DNA of 38,439 bases. Origin: Gemmobacter caeruleus (lineage in GTDB: Bacteria > Pseudomonadota > Alphaproteobacteria > Rhodobacterales > Rhodobacteraceae). Below the pieces are notes generated by a model. The model had not been told where the DNA came from and did not search any database. It saw only the letters and a program-made list of their open reading frames with translations. A program made the translations under genes and the position numbers. Where the stretch lies: the NCBI RefSeq assembly GCF_008271655.1, contig NZ_VKKX01000008.1, positions 1-38,439 on the forward strand, read 5' to 3'. Of this stretch, positions 31,247 to 38,439 are shown one piece after another (within the stretch, counting starts at the first letter, position 1; every line of letters starts with the position of its first letter).

Positions 31247-32413
31247 ATGCGGACCTGGCTTCCTCTCTCGATGATCGGCTTTGCACTGGCAGGTCCCACG
31301 GCGGGGCCAGCGGTCGCCCAAGGCGTGCCGACCTTCGATCTGCGCCTCTTCGCAGAGCGGCAGGCCATCCTTGAGCAGACCGATCGGGACCTGGCATTGC
31401 AGCAGGACCGGCTAAGCCGCGAGGAGGAACTGGCCGAAATCGAGCGCCAGCAACTCGCCTCCCTCGAAGGGCTGATGGATGCCATGTCGCTTGGCGCTGG
31501 AGACGTGGCCGGAACCGTGGCAGGGCTCGAGGCGGGGCAGGGGGCGGTAGACGACGTCGAAAGCGCGGCCGCCAGTCTTTATGCACCCGAGGACACCAAT
31601 CCAGCGGCAGCGCGGATGTTCGGCGATGCCAGGGAGGGGATCGAGGAGCTGATCATCCGCGCAGCACGCGACACCCATAGTCTGTCCGGGGTCGGCCGCG
31701 CAGGTCTTTCGCTCGTGCAATGGCGCTGTCTCTTGCAGGCGCTGATCTGGCAGGAAAGCCGTTTCCAGATCGGGGCACGCTCACCCGTGGGTGCCTTCGG
31801 ACTTACCCAGATCATGCCCGATACCGCGGGCGATCTCGGGATCTACCCGGCCTATTACGACGATCCTTATCTGCAGGTCACCGGCGGTGCGCGATACCTC
31901 GCACAAATGCTGAACATGTTCGATGGCAACATTATCCATGCGCTCGCCGCCTATAACGCCGGGCCGGGCAATGTGCAGGATTATGGCGGTGTGCCACCCT
32001 TCGCGGAAACCCAGCATTATGTCGTGGTGATCCCGCAGCAGTACAACAGCTACCTCGCGGCCGTAGGCGGCATCGATGCGCTCGGCACCATCGACCCTGT
32101 GCTCCTCGCCAACGCGAGTTTCAGCCTCTCGGCCCACGGCGCAGGGGTCTATGGCGACTATTCGCTGGTTTCGGTCCGTGCCGCCGCCCTGCGGGTTCAG
32201 GACATCATCACCCGCATCGGTGAGACCGAGGATCTCCACGAGGCCATCGCGCTCAACACCTATGCCCGGGCCGAACTGGCCCGGCTGGTCGCAATCCGGA
32301 CCCGGATCAAGGCCGCCCGAACCGAGCCACTCAGCGCCGAGCAGATCGCCTTGGCGGCAGCGCAAGCTGTCGAGCGGCAATACATGGATTTCAGTCAGGA
32401 GGATTTGCGTTGA
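31247..32413 (+). CDS. Exported SLT lytic transglycosylase with VirB5-like ends
   Basis: The 388-aa protein has a signal peptide ending near AVAQ, then GVPTFDLRLFAERQ and a coiled coil (residues about 35-80). The SLT domain spans about residues 155-265, with catalytic E170 in WQESRF, SPVGAFGLTQIMPDTA and HALAAYNAGPGNV. The C-terminal tail ends AVERQYMDFSQEDL. Both the mature N-terminus and the tail resemble the VirB5 protein encoded next (AQGVPTVD; AEERRYMDFTLPDL). The ATG at 31247 follows a G-rich stretch. It should open peptidoglycan for T4SS assembly, and the ends may place it at the VirB5 position. Confidence 0.8.
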   Translation: MRTWLPLSMIGFALAGPTAGPAVAQGVPTFDLRLFAERQAILEQTDRDLALQQDRLSREEELAEIERQQLASLEGLMDAMSLGAGDVAGTVAGLEAGQGAVDDVESAAASLYAPEDTNPAAARMFGDAREGIEELIIRAARDTHSLSGVGRAGLSLVQWRCLLQALIWQESRFQIGARSPVGAFGLTQIMPDTAGDLGIYPAYYDDPYLQVTGGARYLAQMLNMFDGNIIHALAAYNAGPGNVQDYGGVPPFAETQHYVVVIPQQYNSYLAAVGGIDALGTIDPVLLANASFSLSAHGAGVYGDYSLVSVRAAALRVQDIITRIGETEDLHEAIALNTYARAELARLVAIRTRIKAARTEPLSAEQIALAAAQAVERQYMDFSQEDLR

Positions 32414-33207
32414 ACCTGCGCCTGCCCCGTTCCCTTTTCGCCGGTAGCATCGCTCTCGCGCTCGCCCTCAATGTCACCGGACCTGTCGCGGCACAGGGTG
32501 TGCCCACGGTGGACACCCAGAACATTGCTCAGGAAATCCGCCAGCTTCAACAGATGCTGCAGGATTTCGGGATCCAGACCGATCTTCTGGACAATGCGTT
32601 GGAGCAACTGGGCATGCTGCAAAGCCAACTCGATCAGCTGAACGAGATGTATGCCTCGCTCACCGGGCCGCGCAGCATCCTCGGACTTGCCATGGGCGGG
32701 GACCTCGATACCTTGCTTGAGGCCAACTTCGAAGACATCCCCGGCCTGATCCGAGGCATCCAGGCGGGCAATTGGAGCGCTCTCATCGGGCCCAATGCCG
32801 GGCCCATGCGCACGCAGATGGAACAGGCGCTGGCAAGCGCCGGGTTCGACGAGGATTCACTCCGCGAGATCGCCACCAGCGGCAATCCGGGCGCCGAAGG
32901 CGTGGCCACGCGGGCCACCACAGGTGCTGTGATGTCGGCGGCGGCGCAGAACAGCCACGCAGAGGCGGAACAGTCTCTCGAACGGGTGGAACGTCTGGTC
33001 GAGATGATCCCCGACATGGAGGATCTCAAAGCCTCGATGGATCATAACACACGCGTCACGGCGGAACTCGCCATCGCCATGACCCGGATGTGGGAGCTGG
33101 AAGCGATCCAAACCCTAGGCGCAGGCAATGCAGGCGTGGTCGACGCCGCCACGGTTGCCGAAGAACGCCGCTACATGGACTTCACCTTGCCGGATCTTGA
33201 GCCATGA
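32410..33207 (+). CDS. virB5: VirB5-family pilus-tip protein
   Basis: The 265-aa exported protein has a signal peptide ending near VAAQ, a helical coiled-coil N-terminal part (QNIAQEIRQLQQMLQDFGIQ) and a C-terminal helical bundle typical of VirB5/TrbJ. It starts with a TTG at 32410 that overlaps the previous stop (TTGA); a strong GGAGG lies 7-8 nt upstream. VirB5 is a minor pilus component that mediates recipient contact. Confidence 0.82.
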   Translation: MNLRLPRSLFAGSIALALALNVTGPVAAQGVPTVDTQNIAQEIRQLQQMLQDFGIQTDLLDNALEQLGMLQSQLDQLNEMYASLTGPRSILGLAMGGDLDTLLEANFEDIPGLIRGIQAGNWSALIGPNAGPMRTQMEQALASAGFDEDSLREIATSGNPGAEGVATRATTGAVMSAAAQNSHAEAEQSLERVERLVEMIPDMEDLKASMDHNTRVTAELAIAMTRMWELEAIQTLGAGNAGVVDAATVAEERRYMDFTLPDLEP

Positions 33208-33869
33208 GTGGGGCAGGGGTGATGACTGCGCGCGAGCTCGTGGAAGAGGAACTTGTCTACGGTGCCCTGCGCCGGGAACAGCTTTGGCGGATGATCGGCA
33301 TTTCCGGGGCAGGCTTTGGCGTATTCGGCTGTTTGACGGCTGCGGCTGTCGCGCTGATGGTCGAGACGCCGCCTCCCGTGGTTGTGCCCTACGATCCCGC
33401 GACCGGGATGGCGCTCCCCAATGCCACGGTTGAAACCGTGTCGCTCGCCGAACGGCCTGCCGTGATCGAAGCGCAAATCTACCGCTACATTTTCGACCGC
33501 GAAACCTACAACCAGCTCGACAACGATCTTCGTGTCCGCCGTGTCCTGGCACAGTCTTCCGGATCGGCCGAGGCCAGCATGCGCGCGATGTGGACATCGG
33601 AGCAGGACAGCTATCCGCCGACGCGTTACGGGGCTGCGGCCGAGATGGCTGTCGAGATCGCATCGATCACCCTTATTGGCGATAACCGCGCCCAGGTGCG
33701 GCTCAGAAAGCGCCTGACCAGCCCTCAGGGGGTACAGGATGGATCGTTCACTGCCACGTTGATGTTCGAATTCCGGCCCGAGCGGACCCGCGCGATCGAC
33801 GATGTTTGGCAAAACCCTTTCGGTTTCACCGTTACCCAATATGCCATCCGATCGGACCGTTCCGAATGA
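33204..33869 (+). CDS. virB8: VirB8 inner-membrane assembly protein
   Basis: The 221-aa protein has a short cytoplasmic N-terminus, one membrane helix (about residues 32-53) and a periplasmic VirB8 domain with YRYIFDRETYNQLDNDLR, RYGAAAEMAVEIASITLIG (in part) and FEFRPERTRAIDDVWQNPFGFTV. Length and order fit VirB8, the scaffold linking inner- and outer-membrane parts. virB6, usually between virB5 and virB8, is instead at the operon end. Confidence 0.9.
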   Translation: MSGAGVMTARELVEEELVYGALRREQLWRMIGISGAGFGVFGCLTAAAVALMVETPPPVVVPYDPATGMALPNATVETVSLAERPAVIEAQIYRYIFDRETYNQLDNDLRVRRVLAQSSGSAEASMRAMWTSEQDSYPPTRYGAAAEMAVEIASITLIGDNRAQVRLRKRLTSPQGVQDGSFTATLMFEFRPERTRAIDDVWQNPFGFTVTQYAIRSDRSE

Positions 33870-34567
33870 CTCGCACTCCAATCTCTGCGCTGCTGGCCGC
33901 CAGTATTCTCGCGTTCGCGGGAACGACTGCTTTGGCCGAAACTACGCCCCGCCCAGGTTCTCATGACAATCGCGTGCGCGTCGCGACCTGGACTGAAGGC
34001 CAGGTTTACCGTGTCGTCACGACTCTGACCCGCGTCACCACAGTCGAATTCGGTGAGGGTGAAACCATCCGCTCGATCATCGCCGGCGATACGGTCGGGT
34101 TTCAGTTCGACGGTGTCCCGGGTGGCCGTGCCTTCGCCATCAAGCCGACAGCATCTAACGTCGCCACCAACATCACCGTCTACACCAACCGCCGCTCCTA
34201 CTACTTCCATGTCGTCGAAGCCCGGGAGACGCCGCATTATGTTGTGCAGTTCCGCTATCCTGAAAACCGCGTGCAACCCACCAGGGCGGTTGCGGCCGAT
34301 GCGCCGAATGCGAACTATGCGGTCAGCGCCCGAGAAGAGTTCACGCCGACGGCCATCTGGGATGATGGTACCTTCACGTATTTCCGGTTCGCACGGAATG
34401 CGCCGGTGCCCGCCATCTTCCGATATTCGAACGGCAGGGAACGCGCGGTCAACAGCCAAGCCTTGAGTGACGGCGTCATCCGCGTGTCCGGCGTCAACCG
34501 ACAATGGGTCCTTCGCCTTGGCGAAGAGGTGATTTGCGTCCAGGACGCAGGACAGGCCACATCATGA
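33866..34567 (+). CDS. virB9: VirB9 outer-membrane core protein
   Basis: The 233-aa protein has a signal peptide (cleavage near ALAE), an N-terminal beta domain with DNRVRVATWTEGQVYRV and EFGEGETI, and a C-terminal CagX/VirB9 domain with ARNAPVPAIFRYSNGRE. It forms the outer core with VirB7 and VirB10. The ATG at 33866 overlaps virB8 as ATGA; the frame upstream of it lies in virB8. Confidence 0.92.
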   Translation: MTRTPISALLAASILAFAGTTALAETTPRPGSHDNRVRVATWTEGQVYRVVTTLTRVTTVEFGEGETIRSIIAGDTVGFQFDGVPGGRAFAIKPTASNVATNITVYTNRRSYYFHVVEARETPHYVVQFRYPENRVQPTRAVAADAPNANYAVSAREEFTPTAIWDDGTFTYFRFARNAPVPAIFRYSNGRERAVNSQALSDGVIRVSGVNRQWVLRLGEEVICVQDAGQATS

Positions 34568-35889
34568 CCGAAGGTACGGAAGACCTCGCCGCGCGCCTCG
34601 CGGCTCTCGAAGGATCGACGGGCAAAGCGAAGGCCAACAAGCGGCCTGCGCCGCTTGCCGCGATCCTTGGAGTCGTCGGCATCGCCGCAGCAGGTGGTCT
34701 GGCGTGGGCCGCCCTGCAGCCGTCGGCAGAAACACCAATGGCGACCGCCGCGCCGGAAGAGTTCCAGAGCAGCGGCCCCGGATTCGGAGATCTGGCGCCG
34801 ATTTCTGCCCCGGAGCCCAGCCAAGCCCCGACTGCGGACACAGGTCCGAGCGAGTCGGAACTCGCGCTGATGGAAAGTCTTGCGACATTGAGAGCGGAAC
34901 TCAAGGACCTGCGCGCAAGACCGGCCGAGGCCGCGGATAGCGGGGCGGAGCAGGCTATTGCCGACCTGACGGCGCAAATTGCCACCTTACAGGAAGCATC
35001 CGCCGAGGCTCAGCGGGCCCTCGAGCGGCAACTGACCGAGCGGGATCGCGAATTGGATCAGCTCCGCATGGACTTGGAGCTTGCACGGCTTGCACCACCA
35101 GAGCCGACCTCATTGGGACCAAGTGAAGAAGAATTGCGGCTGGCCGAACTCGAAAGGCGGCGCGCTGCTGAAGCTGAGGCCCGCGCAGAGCGTATCGCGT
35201 CTCCTATGATCGCGTTCTCCGGGATGGGCGCAGGTGCGGATAGGGAGAATACGCTGGAAGCCGCACGTCTGAATGCAGATGAAGCCTTTGTTCGTTCGGG
35301 CGCGCAACCTGCACAGGTGACACGTGCCGAAGTGATCGCTAACCCATCGAACACGGTTGTTCAGGGCACCATGATTCAGGCTGTGACAGAGACGGCCCTC
35401 GACAGCACACTGCCCGGCGCGATCCGCGCCATCGTTTCGGAAGACGTCCATTCTTTCGATGGAACGCGTATCCTGATCCCGCGCGGCGCGCGGCTGATCG
35501 GGCGCTACCGCTCCGATGTCGCACTCGCCCAATCGCGCGTCATGGTGGCCTGGGACCGGATCATCCTTCCCGATAATCAGACCGTTCAGATCAGCGCCTT
35601 CGGTGGAGACGAACTCGGCCGTACTGGCACCACCGGGTTTGTCGACACCCGTTTCGCGCAACGCTTCGGCTCCGCCGCGCTGATCTCCTTGATCGGCGCC
35701 CTGCCTGCGGCTGCAGCGGGTCAAATCGACAGCGAGGCGGCGGCCGATGTTGCGAGTGATGTCGGCACCGATCTGCGCGATAGTACGCAAAGCGTGATGC
35801 AGGACTATCTGGCGATCCGGCCGGTGATACATGTCGATCAGGGTACACGGATCACGGTCATGGTTGATCGTGACCTCGAGATTTTCTGA
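34564..35889 (+). CDS. virB10: VirB10 core-complex energy transducer
   Basis: The 441-aa protein has a cytoplasmic start, a membrane helix (about residues 30-48), a proline- and acid-rich linker, a coiled coil (residues about 98-210, many E/R/L) and the TrbI/VirB10 beta-barrel domain with VVQGTMIQAVTETALDS, GTRILIPRGARLIGRYR and FAQRFGSAALISLI. The ATG at 34564 overlaps virB9 by ATGA. It spans both membranes and responds to ATPase activity. Confidence 0.93.
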   Translation: MTEGTEDLAARLAALEGSTGKAKANKRPAPLAAILGVVGIAAAGGLAWAALQPSAETPMATAAPEEFQSSGPGFGDLAPISAPEPSQAPTADTGPSESELALMESLATLRAELKDLRARPAEAADSGAEQAIADLTAQIATLQEASAEAQRALERQLTERDRELDQLRMDLELARLAPPEPTSLGPSEEELRLAELERRRAAEAEARAERIASPMIAFSGMGAGADRENTLEAARLNADEAFVRSGAQPAQVTRAEVIANPSNTVVQGTMIQAVTETALDSTLPGAIRAIVSEDVHSFDGTRILIPRGARLIGRYRSDVALAQSRVMVAWDRIILPDNQTVQISAFGGDELGRTGTTGFVDTRFAQRFGSAALISLIGALPAAAAGQIDSEAAADVASDVGTDLRDSTQSVMQDYLAIRPVIHVDQGTRITVMVDRDLEIF

Positions 35890-35890
35890 C

Positions 35891-36925
35891 ATGGCTGCAA
35901 GTTATCTGGAAGCGTCGCTCGACCGTTTCGGCCCCGAGATCCTGCGCGACGACATGATCGAGATCTGCATCAATCCCGACGGACAAGTCTGGGGCGAATT
36001 CCAGGGCGATCACTTCATGCGAGGTCTCGGCAGCCCGCTGAGCCAGACCGAGATCAAGGACCTCGGCAACCAGATCGCCTCCGCTGCCTCGACGACGCTC
36101 AGCACGAAGAAGCCCATTGTCTCGGTCTCAATCCTATATCGAGATCGCCCGATCCGCGCGCAGGTAATCCAGCCGCCGGCAGTCGAGGGCGGGTTTTCGA
36201 TATCGTTGCGGTTTTTCTCCTCCCTGCCGCTAGAGGCGATCCGGCTCGGATTTCTCTATGGCAAGGAGCGCAGCCTTGAGGGTCTGCGCCGGGAACGGAA
36301 CGCCGCGCTGCGCGATGTGGTGAGGTCCGGCGACATCGACGCCGCGCTGCGCTTCTGCGTCGAGAACAAGCTCAACATAATCGTTTCGGGCGGTACATCG
36401 ACCGGCAAAACGGTCGCGGCGCGCAAGATCCTCTCGCTGATCGCACCCGAGGAACGGATCATCACCATCGAGGAGGCGGCCGAATTGCGGCCCGAGCAGC
36501 CGAATGCCGTAACGCTGATCGCCGACCGGGACACCGAGGCCCGCAGCGCCGATGTGCTTCTGGCCTCCACCCTGCGGATGCGGCCCGACCGGATCGTATT
36601 GGGCGAGGTCCGTGGCCGCGAGGCCATGACCTTCCTCGAGGCGATCAACACCGGGCATGGCGGCTCACTGACCACCTTGCACGCCGAGACCCCGCAACTC
36701 GCTGTCCGCCGCCTCGCCATCGCTGCGCTGAAGACCGATGTGCCGATGACCTATGCCGACATGGTCGATTATATTGAGGGCTCGATCGACGTGATCATAC
36801 AGGCAGGCCGCCATGAAGGCGCGCGCGGGATCACCGAGTTCTTTCTCCCGGGGCAAACCACAGATTTGAACCTCGACACGGTCGACGGCACAGGCAACAA
36901 GAGCCCCTCCGTTGCCGCTGAGTAA
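35891..36925 (+). CDS. virB11: VirB11 traffic ATPase
   Basis: The 344-aa hexameric ATPase has Walker A SGGTSTGKT near residue 166, the Asp box region IITIEEAAELRP, Walker B RPDRIVLGEVRGREA and the His box TGHGGSLTTLHA. It works with VirB4 on the cytoplasmic side. The ATG at 35891 is 1 nt after the virB10 stop. The intact motifs suggest a working enzyme. Confidence 0.94.
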   Translation: MAASYLEASLDRFGPEILRDDMIEICINPDGQVWGEFQGDHFMRGLGSPLSQTEIKDLGNQIASAASTTLSTKKPIVSVSILYRDRPIRAQVIQPPAVEGGFSISLRFFSSLPLEAIRLGFLYGKERSLEGLRRERNAALRDVVRSGDIDAALRFCVENKLNIIVSGGTSTGKTVAARKILSLIAPEERIITIEEAAELRPEQPNAVTLIADRDTEARSADVLLASTLRMRPDRIVLGEVRGREAMTFLEAINTGHGGSLTTLHAETPQLAVRRLAIAALKTDVPMTYADMVDYIEGSIDVIIQAGRHEGARGITEFFLPGQTTDLNLDTVDGTGNKSPSVAAE

Positions 36926-36941
36926 AAAAGGACCCCCCCAG

Positions 36942-37361
36942 ATGCGAAAACCAATTCTCGCACTCATGCTTGCCGCCTTGGCGGGTCCCCTTATGGCGCA
37001 GACTTCGCCTCCGATCTCAAACGATCTCACGGTCGATATGTCGCCTCAAAAGTACCGGATTTGCAACGATCGTCCGGCGCGCCCGACCTGGATGGACGAA
37101 ATCAATCCGCGGGAAGCCTACAAGGCGCTGACGTTGATGCGTCTCTACGAGTTGCGGTCATGGGAGACGATCAACGAAAGTGGCGATTGCGGCTGTGATG
37201 TGCGCTTCCCGTCTTGGGATGCCGCTTCGACCGAGTACGAGGAACAGTTCGCGAGCAACACCCAAGCGGAGCACACTCAAGCCCAATTGGCCCTCCGCAA
37301 CGAACAGAACCAGATCGCCCGCGCCGTCCAGGATATCTGCGAAGCGCAAGGCAACTGGTAA
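36942..37361 (+). CDS. Exported protein of unknown function in the T4SS operon
   Basis: The 139-aa protein has a signal peptide (MRKPILALMLAALAGPLMAQ) and a mature part with several cysteines (RICNDRP, GDCGCDV, QDICEAQ), suggesting disulfides, and a helical C-terminus. The ATG at 36942 follows AGGA about 10 nt upstream. It is coupled to virB6 by TAATG overlap. Its place suggests a periplasmic partner of VirB6, but no family was recognised. Confidence 0.75.
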   Translation: MRKPILALMLAALAGPLMAQTSPPISNDLTVDMSPQKYRICNDRPARPTWMDEINPREAYKALTLMRLYELRSWETINESGDCGCDVRFPSWDAASTEYEEQFASNTQAEHTQAQLALRNEQNQIARAVQDICEAQGNW

Positions 37362-38386
37362 TGAGCATCGTCAGCTGGATGGTTGGAACCGCCGACGGCT
37401 TCCTCGCCGATGCGGCCGAGTCCCAGTTCGGGACCGTGGCGAGCAATACCGGCACGATCGTCCTGCTGATGGTCACGCTTTCGCTGATCGGCGTCTGCGT
37501 CAACATGGCATTCCAGTTCCGCAGCATGGATGGGGCAAGTTTCTTCTGGTACCTGATCAAGCTGATGCTGATAGGGGTCTTCGCTTTCAACTGGGCCAAC
37601 TTCAACGCTGTCGCAAATGCAGTCATTGGTGGGCTCGACTATGTGGCGGGCGCACTGATTTCATCAGTCGGGGGCGGCGGGGCGGGCGCTACCTATTTCG
37701 CAGCCGAATTCGACCGATTGATTACAGAGTTCAGCCAATACCTTAACGCTATCGGCAACAACCTCAACTGGATGACCGGAGCGATCCTCGGCGGCATTGG
37801 CCTGGTGCTCCTCAGCCTTCTCGGCTTCATGACCGGCATCGTACTCATCTTCGCCAAGATGATGCTGACACTTATGCTTGGCCTCGCTCCGATCATGATC
37901 GCACTGTCGCTCTTCGACGCGACCAAGGATTTCTTCCATAGGTGGGTCTCGACGACGGTCAGCTATGCTTTCTACCCCATCGTCATCGCAGCGATGTTTT
38001 CGACCGTCGTCGGCATGGCGAATTCGCTGCTGGCCCAACTCGGTGAGCCAAACTCGGCAACCAACATCGGCGCGCTCGTACCGTTCTTCGTCATGGTCTT
38101 TCTGGCGAAGGGTTTCGTCGCAGCAACACCCCTGATCGTGCGCGGTATCTCGGGTAACCTGATGGTGGCTGCGGCACCCGCTGTGATCGCAGGATCGACC
38201 GGGATCATGCGGGGGATCTTCAATACAGCGGGCGTCAAAGGGAGGTCACGGATCGGGGCGTTGACTACCGGTGAAGTGATTGGACGAGGTGTTGTGGAGA
38301 GTCCAGCGGCTATGCGGGCGGCGGCAGCGACGGTCGGTATACAGGTGGTTAGGATGGCCGAGCGTGCGAAACGATTGAGTCAATAA
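37361..38386 (+). CDS. virB6: VirB6 polytopic inner-membrane channel protein
   Basis: The 341-aa protein has the TrbL/VirB6 pattern: several membrane helices with the conserved central cluster (LLSLLGFMTGIVLIFAKMML, in part) and LGLAPIMIALSLFDATKDFFHRWVS, plus a polar C-terminal tail. It forms part of the inner-membrane pore. Its start overlaps the previous stop (TAATG). It is the last complete gene in the window. Confidence 0.9.
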   Translation: MSIVSWMVGTADGFLADAAESQFGTVASNTGTIVLLMVTLSLIGVCVNMAFQFRSMDGASFFWYLIKLMLIGVFAFNWANFNAVANAVIGGLDYVAGALISSVGGGGAGATYFAAEFDRLITEFSQYLNAIGNNLNWMTGAILGGIGLVLLSLLGFMTGIVLIFAKMMLTLMLGLAPIMIALSLFDATKDFFHRWVSTTVSYAFYPIVIAAMFSTVVGMANSLLAQLGEPNSATNIGALVPFFVMVFLAKGFVAATPLIVRGISGNLMVAAAPAVIAGSTGIMRGIFNTAGVKGRSRIGALTTGEVIGRGVVESPAAMRAAAATVGIQVVRMAERAKRLSQ

Positions 38387-38439
38387 GTGTAGAGGAGGTT
38401 CTTGTCAGAACACTATTCGTTGTGGTCGTAGGCGCATTT
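38387..38439 (+). other. Right edge: strong ribosome-binding site without a clear start
   Basis: GAGGAGG lies at about 38391-38397, after the virB6 stop, but no ATG follows. The TTG nearby leads to a stop after nine codons, while another frame is open to the edge and hydrophobic (TLFVVVVGAF). A following T4SS gene may begin here; it cannot be defined from this window. Confidence 0.3.

Noticed and set aside
1-38439. CRISPR arrays, tRNA or rRNA genes
   Set aside because: No regularly spaced repeats, and no tRNA- or rRNA-like sequence was recognised anywhere in the window by reading.

Overview
The window is high-GC alphaproteobacterial DNA and reads as part of a large Rhodobacteraceae-type (Roseobacter/Paracoccus-like) plasmid. 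The evidence is a complete repABC replication/partition cassette, a large second ParB-like protein, DUF932 and truncated RadC-like genes, a plasmid ssb, an H-NS/HvrA-like protein, a ParDE toxin-antitoxin pair and a VirB-type type IV secretion (T4SS) operon. No chromosomal housekeeping gene, rRNA or tRNA gene was recognised.

Layout, left to right. (1) 1-404: the end of an unidentified element, carrying a perfect 28-bp palindrome, cuts off a radC-like gene. (2) 527-1726: a DUF932 plasmid protein. (3) 1888-12770: a carbohydrate uptake and oxidation island. An eight-gene minus-strand operon (TIM-barrel epimerase, periplasmic binding protein, Gfo/Idh dehydrogenase, ABC ATPase, permease, ABM monooxygenase, second TIM-barrel protein, second Gfo/Idh dehydrogenase) faces a plus-strand pair: a ROK-family regulator and a signal-less paralogue of the binding protein. 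(4) 12977-18498: plasmid maintenance genes (ssb, H-NS-like, a 54-aa membrane microprotein, parDE, an unknown protein, a 730-aa ParB-like protein). (5) 18641-22222: repC, repB and repA on the minus strand, with three parS-like palindromes and a probable antisense ctRNA. (6) 22645-24209: a serine resolvase and a truncated gene. (7) 24210-27719: a compact 3.5-kb tniA-tniB-tniQ transposon with TGTCGCG ends and repeated transposase-binding motifs. (8) 27720-38386: a T4SS operon (truncated virB1, virB2, virB3, virB4, lipoprotein, SLT/VirB5-like chimera, virB5, virB8, virB9, virB10, virB11, unknown exported protein, virB6).

How the parts work together: RepABC copies and partitions the replicon, ssb/H-NS/ParDE/ParB-like support maintenance, and the VirB genes would build a transfer channel. 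No relaxase or VirD4 coupling protein is visible here. The sugar island is metabolic cargo set between backbone genes. Its two Gfo/Idh and two TIM-barrel enzymes suggest oxidation followed by isomerisation or cleavage of an unusual sugar, cyclitol or glycoside; the substrate cannot be read from sequence alone.

Most notable observations: (a) the DUF932 and ParB-like genes share an almost identical 26-nt hairpin leader at exactly the same distance from their start codons; (b) the tniABQ element has no target duplication and sits between two unrelated truncated genes, beheading the virB operon; (c) an SLT lytic transglycosylase is embedded in a VirB5-like protein; (d) a ROK regulator lacking kinase and zinc residues is translationally coupled to a cytosolic copy of the sugar-binding protein; (e) a small membrane-protein gene has a decayed inverted copy about 300 bp away.
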